Below, one piece after another: positions 44,936 to 55,774 of a stretch of DNA of 64,000 nucleotides. Source of the stretch: Liolophura sinensis (taxonomy: Eukaryota > Mollusca > Polyplacophora > Chitonida > Chitonidae); NCBI RefSeq assembly GCF_032854445.1, contig NC_088302.1, positions 44,308,645 through 44,372,644 on the forward strand. The letters are read 5' to 3'. The position numbers and the translations under genes are program-made. The notes below the pieces were generated by a model. It was not told where the DNA came from. It did not search any database and was given only the letters and a program-made list of their open reading frames with translations. Numbering within the stretch: the stretch's first letter is position 1; each line of letters begins with the position of its first letter.

Positions 44936-45289
44936 GGACAACTCTCATAACACATATGCGCTGTATGTGGTGTCCAGGACATTGGCATAAGAGAACTGTT
45001 CAGTTCTGTTTCCCCCACGGGACCTGGGGACTTCGGAGAGAAAAGAATATGACCTCAGGGCCCTTCAGGCGAGCTTACCGTGAAAGGACACCAGAGGCTG
45101 CAGAAATGTAAGAGATGGTTGGATAGTTCAGACGTCTAAGCAGGGCCGTCTACAGCACAATGAAAACTGTACTCTTCTCCGTTTAGGGAGAAAACATGCG
45201 ATGACCTATATTAAATATGTACCCTGGGGCCAGAATTAAGACTTGAATATTCACTTTTTATGTAGAAAATATATAGTGACGCTCTTCGT

Positions 45290-46245
45290 TATTGTGTATC
45301 CTACAGTACTTGTATACCACCTGAGCATCAATACAGTTCTCCCACCCTTACAGGATCACCACAACCGGCGAAATGACAGGTATAGTATTACACCTGTATG
45401 ATGTTCTCTTTGTTACCTAGGATAAACATCACCATCTAAACGTCTAGGTTACTCGCTTAACCCTTTAGAGTAATACCCTAATATTCTTTTTTCAACCTTG
45501 CAGTATTAACCTTGCATTATGTTCTCTTTCTGAGAACAACGTCACTACAGTATTCTCTCATCCTTACCGTACTGCCCTTGTATCTTCCTCCCGTTGTGAG
45601 TATATGCAACGTTACCATCCAAGTGTTTAGGCTACTCTATCTCTCCTTTTTACAGTGTGGCTCTTGTGCCATGTTGTCTTTTTGATCGCAACGTTATCAT
45701 CTAAGTGTTTAGGCTACTCTATCTCTCCTTTTTACTCTATGGCTCTTGTGCCATGTTGTCTTTTTGATCGCAACGTAATCATTTAAGCGTTTAGGCTACT
45801 ACGTCTTTCCTCTTGACAATATTGCTCTTGTGTCATGTTGCCGTTCTGAGTGTAAAGTAACCATCTAAGTGTTTAGGCTACTCTGTCTCTGCTCTTCACA
45901 ATATTGCTTTTTTGTGTATAACGTCACCATCCAAGCCTCTAAGTACTATCTCATTCTCTTCCAGTATTAAATCTGCACCAGGTTCTTTTTGTTACAGCAA
46001 CGTAACCATCTAAACGTCTCTGTCCCTTTCCTGACGGTATTGCGCTTCATCGATGGTCTCACTGAGATCACAATTAACGTAACCATTAAAGTGTATAGGT
46101 TACTCTCTTTGCCATCCTCCTTACAGTATAACGCGTCTACCGTGTTCTCTTTGCATACTATCACCATTTACAAGTCTAGGCTACTATCGTTAACTCTCAT
46201 GAGTATAATGTATGACTTCTGTGATTGTCTCGTTTGCACGGTATG
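45290..46245 (+). repeat. Degenerate ~95-bp tandem repeat
   Basis: 'gtttaggctactctatctct' and 'ggctcttgtgccatgttgtc' with 'cgta(a/c)ccatctaa' recur about ten times between 45290 and 46245. The best-preserved pair is at 45640-45780. It lies just upstream of the terminal exon at 46.57 kb, so would be intronic. Confidence 0.8.
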
Positions 46246-46575
46246 ATTGTGGAGTTGCATAACATCAGGACCATAAGACATTGGAAACCAGACAGAAAAC
46301 AGTTTTAGCAAAGGACAGGAAATGAGAAATACTTTTATACCGGAAAGGCAAATTAAAACATACAGTGAAACATTCCTTTCCAGTGAATAATGAAATCATA
46401 GACATGTATCTTGGGAATGCCACTAAATTCATACCTGCCAGTGTTATCATTTCTATTTAAAACTTACCCAAGGCAACAACCATGCTTGAATCACAAATCA
46501 TTTCATTTAAGTTTAAAATGTTGTGAGGTCATGCTACAGACGCCATAAATAATCAATGATTATTCATTTTCCAGA

Positions 46576-47002
46576 CCGATCTTACAACAAATTTCCACCG
46601 GCACGGAAGGAACAAAACTCTGGCCAGCAAAACGAAACCAAGTCTAAAGGACCTCTTACTAAAGCTCCTAAGAATGCTCAATCGTCTACTCAACATTCCG
46701 CACAATCTTCAACTACAAAATACCCGCGCGCGCAAAAGTTTAGCGAAGACCCAGCTCCGCCGCAAAGACGAACTTCCGTCCAGGCGTATAAATACCCACG
46801 TGTGCAACAGTATGTGGAACCCTCCGATGACATACCGTACGTAAACGCTTGCGGTCAGAAGTCGGAATACCCACGTGCGCAACAGTTCAGTGAAAATCCA
46901 TTTCCGCCGCACAGACAGACTTCCGTTCAGGCGTACAAGGAGCCGCGTTTGCAGAAGCATTCAGAAGACCCCAAATCAACGCTCGAAAAACAGTTTCGCT
47001 AG
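46576..47002 (+). CDS. Terminal exon of an unrecognised repeat protein (R-A-Q-K-F-S-E / R-R-T-S-V-Q-A-Y)
   Basis: An acceptor 'ttattcattttccag' ends at 46575; the frame then runs 141 codons to TAG. The exon starts in the middle of a codon (phase 1). It is polar and basic, with a Q/N/S/K-rich start (about 50 residues), then a ~50-residue internal repeat used one and a half times: Y-P-R-A-Q-K-F-S-E-D-P-x-P-P-Q-R-R-T-S-V-Q-A-Y-K, then P-R-V-Q-Q-Y, E-P-S-D-D-I-P-Y. No transmembrane segment, signal or known domain is seen. A homologous copy with the same acceptor sits at 55343-55774. Conservation of the repeat motifs between copies (R-A-Q-K-F, R-R-T-S-V) despite DNA divergence suggests the protein was under selection. 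Upstream exons were not found. The intron-1 phase is the same as in the CD225 genes, but nothing else links them. Confidence 0.5.
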
Positions 47003-47354
47003 TCGTATCCTAGCAAACGGACACACAGATATCCGTACATGCATAACTGACAGATAAAAGAGGTGAGGGGAAGGAGAGAGATTATTTCAAAAATATTTTC
47101 CTATAACCTTGGGTGGATTGTTACATTGAGTTACCTTGAGTTACAGTCAGTGGGATAAGTCAAACTGAATATGTTTCGATGTAATCCTATTGAATAGCCT
47201 GTGTGTTGAATTTTCTGGCTGGAAATATTTTATGTTTACTTCTGCATTTAGCCAGTCATTTTGTTCCAGTACACATCTGTTTTATGTATCTTTTATGTTT
47301 TATGTATATATAATGCATTCCCTCGATAATTTCGATGTATATGTACGGTGGGGT

Positions 47355-47493
47355 CGAATGTTTATTCGCGTGTGTGTTGTCTAGCCAGCTGACCTGTCGA
47401 TCTCCTCGGCGAATGTTCTGGTCACGTAAGTCATTTGGTCTTTGTAACCGAGGATTGCTGTAGGTGTAAGGAAAGTTAAGGGACCCGTAAACT
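47355..47493 (-). CDS. Possible small first exon, weak
   Basis: A minus-strand ATG (47491-47493) opens a 36-codon frame (M-D-A-V-Y-G-S-L-N-F-P-Y...) rich in N, R and P, ending before a donor-like CAG|GTCAGC. The composition is protein-like, but there is no homologue in mind and no second exon. Could be chance. Confidence 0.15.
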
Positions 47494-47689
47494 GCATCCA
47501 TTTCTAAAGAACTCCTCTCTTAAAATATTTCAAGTCATCGGTGTAATCTGCTAAATGAAGCTCATCCGTTTACAGTGTAACAGTGCTTTGGAAACGGGAT
47601 TAGGGAAAATTACTGTGATTATCCATAAGATTTCATGTCATGTTCTAAAATTAATGTATCATTCGCTAACATTGGATATGATGAAAATG

Positions 47690-48105
47690 AGAGTTACTTG
47701 TTTAATCCCTAAAATGTGCTGTCATGTATAGGGAGTCTCTGTATTAATGTCCAACATTTGCTATCATTTATGAGTATGACTGTGTTAGCCCTTAATAATT
47801 AATGTGATGTATGGGGATCACTGATCAATAATACATTTGTTGTCATGCATATGAAATCACGTCTATATGTCTGTGTTAATCCTAAGATTTGTTTTTGTTT
47901 ATGATAATGCCTGTGTTAATCCCTAAGATTTGTTTTCGTGTATGATAATGTTTGTGTTAATCCCTTAGATTTGTTTTCGTGTATGATGTTGTTTGTGTTA
48001 ACCCGTAAGATTTGTCTTCGTGTATGATGTTGTCTGTGTTAATCCCTAAGATTTGTTTTCGTGTATGATAATGCCTGTGTTAATCCCTAAGATTTGCTGC
48101 CATAC
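47690..48105 (+). repeat. Diverged array of the 41-bp satellite
   Basis: About ten units 'tgtgttaatccctaagattt' 'gttttcgtgtatgataatgc', recognisably the same family as the 40-43-kb array (GTTAATCYCTRAGATTTG core) but a distinct subfamily. Confidence 0.85.
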
Positions 48106-48410
48106 AGGCCTACAACAGTTATGGTGTTCAAGTTGCTACCGTACTTAAACACATACCTTTATAAAGCCCAGTATTACTTTATATGCAGGAGCTGTGGGTT
48201 ACTTTATGCGCACAGCGAATACGTATATAATACATATAGCATACCTGCATACAAATGTATAAATACCGGATGTTGTCAGGGTAAGACGATGCCGCGGGCA
48301 GTTGTCTTTAGATGTGAGTGGAGATCCCATGCGTACATGTTCTGCGCAGCTGAAACGGAACAAAATATCTTTCTGCCCCATCAGGTCTATCAAGTTGAGT
48401 CTATAAGTAG

Positions 48411-48510
48411 AGGTTCCGAGCTGCGGTGGTCTAATGGTTAGATCGCCCACCACGAAGTCGGGAGACATGGCATGAAACCTGCGTCGGGTCATACCAAAGA
48501 CTTAAAAATT
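48411..48510 (+). repeat. Third SINE family, tRNA-like head
   Basis: 'gctgcggtggtctaatggtt' 'agatcgcccaccacgaagtc' looks like a tRNA A-box region; 'gaaacctgcgtcgggtcata' 'ccaaagacttaaaaa' follows. It stops where a MITE-like sequence begins, so the MITE probably inserted into it. Not a functional tRNA: the acceptor stem is not paired. Confidence 0.6.
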
Positions 48511-48523
48511 TTACTGTTCAAAA

Positions 48524-48747
48524 AATAATCTGTTAAATTTAACGGTGAGTCTGTTGTCTGTGTGATACTAGACTATTTTGCCCTTGCAGCAGATTATTCT
48601 GTTAAATGTAACATACACATTCTATGAATTCACCATAAAGATTCTATTAGGCTAACAGAATATTCTGTTGAATATAACACAGTATTATGTTATAATAACA
48701 GAACACATTCTAGCATCACTCAGACAACAGACTTAATTTTATAAGTG
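48524..48747. mobile_element. MITE-like element, copy 2
   Basis: The left end 'gagtctgttgtctgtgtgat' 'actagac' and the reverse complement of the right end 'aagtctgttgtctgagtgat' 'gctagaa' match, giving terminal inverted repeats of about 40 bp in a ~220-bp AT-rich element with internal 'attctgttRaatRtaac' motifs. No coding capacity. Confidence 0.75.
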
Positions 48748-48867
48748 TACTTGCTGCCGCCTCTTTGGCACTCAGCACTGAGGGGTCAAGGCAGCTCTTT
48801 GGCGGCATGAATTCATCCTGCCACAAGACGACACAGTATATGTACACATATACTATATGAATCCTCG

Positions 48868-48912
48868 TCGTCACATGACTGAAAAATTGTTAAGAACGAT
48901 GTAAACCCTTAG
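48868..48912 (+). repeat. Second SINE family, tail only
   Basis: 'cgtcgtcacatgactgaaaa' 'attgttaagaacgatgtaaa' 'ccc'. Confidence 0.75.
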
Positions 48913-48919
48913 ACATGCA

Positions 48920-49650
48920 TACATACACTGGCCGCATCATGGTACACCATGTATATGAACAACACGGAGCCACTGCTGAAGGCAGCCAAAACTGGGCGTT
49001 TCATGAAAAGATCAAGGCCGTCAACTGGAAAACAATATCAAAAATAAAATCCCCAAAGACCGGCATCATTAATAAAATTCGCATTAAACTGTCGGAAAGC
49101 GATAACGTTTGTAATACTGAATGAGTTAAATCTACTATGCAATCCACAACACATACATATTGACAGTTAAGCATAGAAAAGTACGTATTTGTGTTATGGG
49201 CGTTATTCTGCTACTAATCAAAGATTTTAAAAATTTAAAAATCGGTCATAAAACATCTTTCTTGTCTTGTTTATCACACAGAATCAACTTTTAATGAATT
49301 TTCTGCACAGTCGTTTGAAATATCGTACCGGTATTATCCGCGTGCCTTGGTCAAAATCCTTGATTACATGTATCAAATGTTTTAATGATGTTATATCAGA
49401 AACAATTAAATATTTCTCGCGAGATTGTGGAAATAAACACTTAATGAGACTATAACTGCACAAGTAAACACGGATGAAAACATAAATTTATTTCTATTAT
49501 GGAAATAAGAATTTGACTTCAGTTTGCATCTGTTAAGCTAAGAAACCCATACTTGTAAAATGGGGAGAGTGGCATAATCACAGAAACCTAGGTCGTATAA
49601 TTTGCTGTATACATGTGTAAACTGTATCCAGTGACTAAATTACTCGGGTT
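48920..49650. other. Non-coding stretch
   Basis: AT-rich; short open frames at 48915-49124 and 49267-49455 have no recognised motif or splice context. Confidence 0.35.
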
Positions 49651-49654
49651 ATCT

Positions 49655-49885
49655 CTTTAATTTAAAAGAAAATCTGTTGTCTGAATAATGTTAGAATATA
49701 TTCTGTTATTATAATATAACAATATGTCATATTCAACATAATATCCTGTTAGTTTAATACAACATTTGCGTTGAATTAATAGAATATGTGTGCTTTATAT
49801 AGCAGAATAATCTGCTGGAATAGCAGAATACATTCTAGCATCACTAAAACAACGGACTTTCTGTTAAATTTAACGCTATTTTTTA
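49655..49885. mobile_element. MITE-like element, copy 3
   Basis: The left end 'gaaaatctgttgtctgaata' 'atgttagaatatattctg' is the inverted match of the right end 'cagaatacattctagcatca' 'ctaaaacaacggactttctg'. Same family as 48524-48747 and 2680-3040. Confidence 0.75.
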
Positions 49886-50054
49886 GAATATATGTTTTAT
49901 TTTGCCTTTCTCGGCCGATATAGGCCTACGTATAACAGAAGGAGTGGGGAACAGTACATTTATAGCCAGACGGCTACATCAAGTCATCGTTTATCTGCAT
50001 ATTTTATTCAGCGAAAGGGTGAACACCCTCTTAGTGCAATACCGAAATATTTCC

Positions 50055-50056
<2 letters not shown>

Positions 50057-50087
<31 letters not shown>

Positions 50088-50092
50088 GCGCT
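50057..50092 (+). repeat. (AAT)n microsatellite
   Basis: About eleven 'aat' units. Produces poly-N or poly-I stretches in translated frames, which are not evidence of coding. Confidence 0.95.
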
Positions 50093-50426
50093 TTATTTCA
50101 GACAAAACTATCCATATAAAGACGAAGCACACACAGGTTCGTGGGTTTATACCACTCGGAAAATAAGCCAAATCTAACTACAGGATAATTGTGCAGAACT
50201 TGAGGTACCAGTGAGCTTTTAGGGAGATGACAAATGGCAGATGTCAAACGCACGTCTGTTTTGTACAGTCCGGATACAGATAACAATATGTTATCGGACA
50301 TCGGACTTGCCCACAATTTTTTTATTCTGTATACAGATGAGATCGCCGAAAGACAAAAGGCCATGGTCACAAACATATGCGTAGCACTGTAGTCTCTTCG
50401 AAAGTTCCCTAATCACTACAAGAGTT

Positions 50427-50690
50427 CGAGGGGCCTCAGTGGCCTGATCGTTATTGTGCTTGTGCAGCACAAATGATCCAGGAGCTTCTAACCGATGGGA
50501 CCTCTGTGAGGTCGTCCAGTTCATGTTGACACCCTCTGCTGCCGTATGTGGGAAGGTCTGTCAGCAACCTGGTCGTGGATTTCTCCAGGGGCCTGCCCGG
50601 TTTCCTCCGACCGTAATGCTGGCTGCCGTTGTATAAGTGAAATATTCTTGAGGGTAGTGTTAAACAAAAATCAGATAAATAAATCAAAAT
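50427..50690 (+). repeat. V-SINE-like SINE, diverged, tRNA-like head present
   Basis: 'ggcctcagtggcctgatcgt' head, 'gtgggaaggtctgtcagcaa', 'ggtttcctccgaccgtaatg', 'gtataagtgaaatattcttg' and a short tail. Confidence 0.85.
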
Positions 50691-50907
50691 GTGTTGATCA
50701 CTTCCATTATATTATAAGCACGCTTCGGGTGATTGAACCACGTCGCAGTAATATATGTTCGAACAAAAAGATTTCAACAGGCATTTTTTAACGTCTGATT
50801 GAAATTTTGTATGTATAGCTTATTGGCTCTTACACATGACTTTCTGCCAAATGCGAACAAATTGTCACTGAATAATGTGCATTTGTCTTCTTTCTGTTCA
50901 GTCGTGC

Positions 50908-51150
50908 GGATAAATGTTGTATTTGCGACTTCATTCAGCTCATCTCCCAGTTAATACCTACTTGAAAAGGTTCAAGTTAAAAGATTCAGATCTGTGTAAT
51001 GTTTCTCAGGCTGAGGTGACCATCCATCATGTTTTACTCATGTGTCCGCAGTACACTGCTCAAAGCAAATATTCCTTCTCTGACGTTGGAAAGATTAATT
51101 TTTTTGTGGGAAATTATTTATGTAGGATTCACAGATTGATTTGGCGATAA
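50908..51150 (+). pseudogene. LINE ORF2 C-terminal fragment
   Basis: A plus-strand frame reads L-R-L-H-S-A-H-L-P-V-N-T-Y-L-K-R-F, then L-C-N...E-V-T-I-H-H-V-L-L-M-C-P-Q-Y, the Cys/His arrangement (C-x-n-H-H-x4-C-P) typical of the zinc-knuckle-like end of non-LTR retrotransposon reverse transcriptases. It ends R-L-I-W-R. The RT core is absent: a 5'-truncated LINE copy. Confidence 0.65.
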
Positions 51151-51267
51151 TTGTCTATGGATTGACAATTGCTGATTATAACAGCCTAAATCACTGAAAC
51201 ACATCTCGTTGCCTTGGAGCAAATCATAGAGTCGCCATGTAAACTAGTCTATGTATGAATGTATGTT

Positions 51268-51322
51268 AAACTGTGCGATTGTAGCATTCGACAAATCGCA
51301 TCATCTAAACGCAGCTTATGAA
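51268..51322 (+). repeat. Short dispersed repeat shared with 5.29 kb
   Basis: 'gcgattgtagcattcgacaa' 'atcgcatcatctaaacgcag' matches 5291-5340 at about 85-90% by eye, with a common 'ttat(a/g)aaat' end. It is followed shortly by a different SINE in each case. Confidence 0.7.
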
Positions 51323-51362
51323 ATAAACTGGTCCATGCAAACAAAAATAAAAATGCCCATCC

Positions 51363-51590
51363 GGGGCGTCCATGGCTCAGTTGGTTAGCGCGTGTTCTCT
51401 GAGCGGGCTGCAGAGTGCAAGTGGTTGTTTCTGCCTCCCACAGAATGTGGCTTTGTTTTTCGGTATACCCCTCCTCCGACTAGAATAAAACAAGATCATT
51501 TCTTCCCTCACTTACGTCTAAGGATAGCTTCATCGTCATATGACTGAAAAATTGTTAAGTACGACGTTAAACCCCAAGCACTCACTTCAT
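51363..51590 (+). repeat. tRNA-headed SINE with second-family tail
   Basis: The head 'ggggcgtccatggctcagtt' 'ggttagcgcgtgttct' contains a good A box. The 3' end 'gtcatatgactgaaaaattg' 'ttaagtacgacgttaaaccc' 'caagcactcact' is the tail of the second SINE family. The middle ('cctcccacagaatgtggctt') matches neither, so this is a composite or a distinct subfamily. Confidence 0.75.
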
Positions 51591-51659
51591 CTCTTACGTT
51601 TCTGTCATTTATGAATTGGATGGTTGTAAAAAATATTCCGTGCGAAAGTGGTTAGTTTT

Positions 51660-51765
51660 AACATCCCATGTGATCCCCCCTATCACCCCCAAGTGATCCA
51701 CCCTATCACCCCCATGTGATCCACCCTATCACCCCCATGTGATCCACCCTATCACCCCCATGTGA
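51660..51765 (+). repeat. 23-bp tandem repeat, about 4.5 copies
   Basis: Unit 'atgtgatccaccctatcacc' 'ccc', copies almost perfect. Confidence 0.92.
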
Positions 51766-51968
51766 CCCGTGTAAATACTGCTAAAGATAGACTGTTCCTA
51801 AAATTTAAGTACCATGATAGGGGTCTTGATTTAATTAACATACCACGAATTTTAAATAATTCAGAGGATCGCAATACTGTCTTGAACTATCTCAAGGTAC
51901 GACAGCTCTTATGCAATTCCTACCAATATACTAAATCAATCGCACCCAAGAAGGGGTGTACACATTGA
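51766..51968 (+). pseudogene. Possible LINE RT fragment
   Basis: A frame reads L-F-L-K-F-K-Y-H-D-R-G-L-D-L-I-N-I-P-R-I-L, then N-Y-L-K-V-R-Q and Y-Q-Y-T-K-S-I-A. I recall similar phrases near the start of the RT region in molluscan LINEs. The stop is at 51966-51968. The match is from memory and short. Confidence 0.4.
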
Positions 51969-52739
51969 TTTGCATGTGCGTGCGGAAGTGCGCGTCTGTG
52001 TACATACACGCAGATACCTGTATGTTGGGACATGACAAAAAGGAAGTTTCAGTGTCTGTTTTAATCCAATCTAGCATGAATTAATTCTGATTTTGTGGGT
52101 ATTTCGACTGCTCAAATGTAGCAAACTCCAAGTTAGATGACAACCCAGATGGTAGACACATCTAAAAGCCTGTACATTACATTTATTGGTTTTACATATC
52201 AATATATCATCATATATTTAAAATTGTTTCATCACTGACAAAACTGGTAACATTATTGTGCGACTGTGTCTTGTGAAATGCAAAGTAATGTAACTAAAGA
52301 TAAAGACCATACGAAATGAACGTATGGATTTTCAAGTTTTCAGGTAGGTCTACATACCTGTATAGTGCGCTTCTCACATTACTCACTTTCTTAGCATATT
52401 AACTCATGCAAATCTCCATCTAGTGCCTAAGTAGAAGAAGTTCGATAAACACCTATATACGTCAATCAAGGCTGATATCACTGTATTAAAAACAATGGTC
52501 TAAGATTTTGACGTAATAAAATATTTTCTCAGTTTCAAAATAGTACTTAAACATTTTGGTTTCCTTCATTTAGAGTTGATGTGCGCATAGGATTCAATTT
52601 TTTATAAAGCATTAAAAGTAAACGTTCAGACGAAGATGTAGAAAAGCAGGTGACTTTTTTCAAAATGGCTAGTGGTCGGCATTCATTTGTACATGTAGGT
52701 ATAGGCAACAATGTTGAAGAATTTCACCACTTTCGCACA

Positions 52740-52905
52740 GCGACCTCTTCCGTTAGAGAGTCCGCCTTAAAATCCGGAGACCTGGGATTAACAGGGCGGG
52801 TCATAGCAAAACCAGAAGGTACCAAAACCTGGGTGAGGTGTCTTGTTTACGGCATGATATTTCAGTGGCGGTAGCACTATGGTCGCATGGATTCGTCATG
52901 CTACC
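52740..52905 (+). repeat. Third SINE family, diverged piece
   Basis: 'ccggagacctgggattaaca' 'gggcgggtcatagc' and 'acggcatgatatttcagtgg' '(c)ggtagcactat' resemble the body of the repeat also seen at 33.3 and 48.4 kb. It abuts the 5' end of the next SINE without a target duplication. Confidence 0.5.
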
Positions 52906-53176
52906 GGGCCTCCGTAGCTCACTTGGTTAGCGCGCTAGTGCCGCGTAATGACCCAGGAGTCTCTCACCAATGCGGTCGCTGTGAGTTCAAGTCCAGCTCA
53001 TGCTGGCTTCCTCTGCGGCCGTAAGTGGGAAGGTCTGACAGCAACCTGCGGATAGTCGTGGGTTTCCCCCGGGCTCTGCCCGGTTTCCACTCACCATAAT
53101 ATTGACCACCGTCGTATAAGTGAAATATTCTTGAGTACGGCGTTACACACCAATCAAATAAATAAATAAACAAATA
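52906..53176 (+). repeat. Full-length V-SINE-like SINE
   Basis: Head 'gggcctccgtagctcacttg' 'gttagcgcgctagtgccgcg', body and V core near consensus, tail 'acaccaatcaaataaataaa'. It and its right flank (to 53309) recur inverted at 57941-58326. No target-site duplication is present at its 5' side. Confidence 0.93.
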
Positions 53177-53309
53177 ACTCTTTCTTGCTATCAACCAAGG
53201 CTGTCGCTCCAGGCTTCAAACTGGTCTGGTCTGTTACAACCCCCCCCCCCCCTTCCCCACACACACACACACACATGATATGACCTACAAAATGTTGAAC
53301 TCTCCTTTG
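52906..53309. repeat. Left arm of a ~400-bp inverted duplication (partner 57941-58326)
   Basis: The shared sequence includes the SINE plus about 130 bp of unique flank: 'ctctttcttgctatcaacca' 'aggctgtcgct', a homopolymer/CA run, and 'catgatatgacctacaaaat' 'gttgaactctcctttg'. The partner has all of it on the other strand. Homology stops at 53309. Confidence 0.88.
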
Positions 53310-53970
53310 CCTCCATGCAAGCTAAGAAGTCACAGTGTATGTACTCACATCTAATGACCACTCGTCGCCAAGCAAACATACCTACATACGTTCACACGAA
53401 AGTGCGTAATGCATGTTTTCTGATGAATCACCTATCCACGGTAACGCATACACACGTTAGCAGACCTTGGTTAACATACGTGTATGATATGCCATGTATA
53501 AGTCTTTGCTTACACATCACCACGTAAAAGGAGTCACAAGCTTTCGATCCACACGCCCGGATCATTATCATGATGATCCCGGCATGCGGAAATACAAGTT
53601 GCTCAATTATTACTTGGATATGGATAGACTAGAAAGCTGCGCTGGCTGCTTGACGACAAAAATATGATGATCGAATACAATCTGTAGCCCGAAGCTAGAT
53701 ATACGCAGCAAGATATAGGCCTATTCATCCTTCAGAAAAAGAAAAAGCAACCCCTGTCGCTGAAAGGTTCATTTCTCTTCCTTTACTTTCAGGATTATGT
53801 AACAGCTGGCGTAATACTGCACCAGTCGTAAGGTCAGGTGCCGTACTGTATTACTGTAGTAAGTGAGCAGTCTAGACAAGTAAGCTTTTAAACAAAATGA
53901 GTTGACCTTTGAGTCGATCTTATGCCTGATGTCAGGATTAAGGCTTGACTATACTGTTTTTAATTAGATT

Positions 53971-54270
53971 ATGAATCTTCATGCGGTCCGTTGGTTTCTG
54001 TCTCATAGCAGGAGGCCAGTATATGTCTTCAATATTGATATTATTCATTCTGACAAGGTGGCAGCTCATCGTGATTTATCTGAAATACCGCCGTTCGAGG
54101 CCATGATCATTAATTTAACATGGCAGGGCACGCAAATCCACAATGCGTATCATACGGGATACAGGGTGGAATGCGTCTTTCATCAAATTGGGTTGCTCAG
54201 AAAACCAGGTATAGAAACTTCCAACAGATGGAATGGGAAGGGAACTAATTATATAAAAGAAGACTACTAG
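53971..54270 (+). CDS. Unrecognised 99-aa open frame
   Basis: ATG to TAG, with acceptor-like 'tttttaattag' just upstream. Contains V-Y-V-F-N-I-D-I-I-H-S, F-E-A-M-I-I-N-L-T-W-Q-G-T-Q-I-H and W-N-G-K-G-T-N. Composition is protein-like, but I know no family, and there is no neighbouring exon. It lies between the inverted SINE arms (53.3 and 57.9 kb). Could be an exon, a transposon remnant or chance. Confidence 0.25.
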   Translation: MNLHAVRWFLSHSRRPVYVFNIDIIHSDKVAAHRDLSEIPPFEAMIINLTWQGTQIHNAYHTGYRVECVFHQIGLLRKPGIETSNRWNGKGTNYIKEDY

Positions 54271-55330
54271 AGATGAAATCTGGCTCTTTTTCGTATTTCA
54301 CATTTGATACTCCATTATCTCATCTTTGCCTCTCACTTAAAGGTGAAAACAAATTCCGATTACAAACGCCTTAAATATGACAAAACGTGGAACTTGTGAG
54401 CCAACGCAGTCGTCTTTCTTAGTTCTCCCTTATTAGACGGATTAACTCACTTATTAGACGGATTAACTCACTTAGGTGGATTACCTGCCATGAATAGACA
54501 TTCCCCTGTTAAAGATCTGTTGTCTCATGTTCACATATGTCTATATATTCTGTACTCCACTTCTTGTGGGCACCTCTGCATGTGCAGGCAGCGAGGGTTT
54601 TACATTCATCTTAACAAAAACATAAGCCTTATTCATTAGTCGGGGTATACGCACACATTGTAACAGGTTTTGCTTAGAAGGGTTATGATAAAACATCTTT
54701 TTATTCTTTCATATACATCATTATAATTTTTAAAGTTTAGCTAAGCGGTGTGACCCACTTGCATTCTGACTGGAGGGAGAACAATTCTTGATTAAAATTA
54801 ATTTTGCACACGAATGAATGAAAAATTTTGTCACACATGAAGCTACTCGAGACCGTTAGCTCACTTTTTGCATTTCTTTTTTTTTTTTAAAGTCGTTTGC
54901 GGAAGGCTTTTATTTGTCGCATTTTATTATGATCTGGTTTTTAATTTTAACGATATAAGAAAAGAATATTAAAGATTTAAACATTTTCGGGACTTTTGGA
55001 AGAAACAAAAATATTTAAGATGAATATTAAAAATCTGTGTGACCGATATTTAGTTTATGCAAAACTAAGCACCTGGACAATTAAACTTAGCAAATTTTGA
55101 ATCCAAAGTTGCGAAAAATAGAATTTTGAGCTCTCATTGTATTTGTGGGGTTTTTTTTTGCAATTTTTTTTAGACTATCGACTAAATAAGGGACGTATAA
55201 AGGGTCCCTATTATTTCCTCGAATTAATAGACACTAGTTTTAGTTTTATTGAATCACGAAACTCCCTCAATTAATTTAATTTTAAAAATATATAAGGTCA
55301 AGCTGCTAAGCCTTTTAATAAGCGAAGATC
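54271..55330. other. AT-rich non-coding stretch
   Basis: Nothing recognised except a short tandem 'ttattagacggattaactca' pair at about 54430-54475. Confidence 0.4.
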
Positions 55331-55342
55331 ATTTATTTTCCA

Positions 55343-55774
55343 GACCAATCTTACAAAAAATTTTTAAAAAAATACGCAAAAAAATGAAACAATGTCTAAA
55401 GCGATTCCCGTCCAAGTCTCGAAGAATGCCATATCGTCGAGTAAGCCATCCGCACATCCGCTGACTTCAACTCCCCTCGTGCGCAAAAATTCGCTGAAGC
55501 CATAACTCCACCACAAAGACGAACTTCCGTTAAGGCGTATAAATTCCAACGAGTGCAGCAGTATGTAGACCCCTCAAAAGACATACCATACCAAAACACT
55601 TCCAATGAGAGGCAGGAATTCCCGCGTGCGCAAAAGTTCAGTGAAACTCCAGTTCCAGCGGAAAGACGTACCTCCGTTCACGCGTACAAGCACTCACGTG
55701 TGCAACAGAACACAGAACCCTCAGAAGCCATACTGTACGAAGAGGCTTCCGGTTGGCAGTTGCCAGATGTTGGC
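55343..55774 (+). pseudogene. Decayed duplicate of the 46.57-kb terminal exon
   Basis: Same acceptor context ('catttattttccag') and start (S-Y-x-K-F). An A-rich expansion and a TGA follow early, and a deletion of about 7 bp near 55465 relative to the 46.7-kb copy causes another shift. From 55460 on, one frame reads S-P-R-A-Q-K-F-A-E, P-P-Q-R-R-T-S-V-K-A-Y, V-Q-Q-Y-V-D-P-S-K-D-I-P-Y, then F-P-R-A-Q-K-F-S-E and R-R-T-S-V-H-A-Y, ending at TAG 55775-55777. Similarity continues into the 3' flank (for example 'ggttggaaatattttatgtt' against 'ggctggaaatattttatgtt'). It has two full internal repeats where the other copy has one and a half. Confidence 0.6.

Noticed and set aside
52920-52990. tRNA gene candidates in 'ctccgtagctcacttggtta' type sequences
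   Set aside because: Only the A and B boxes are tRNA-like; acceptor and anticodon arms do not pair, and the sequence continues into a SINE body. Not functional tRNAs.
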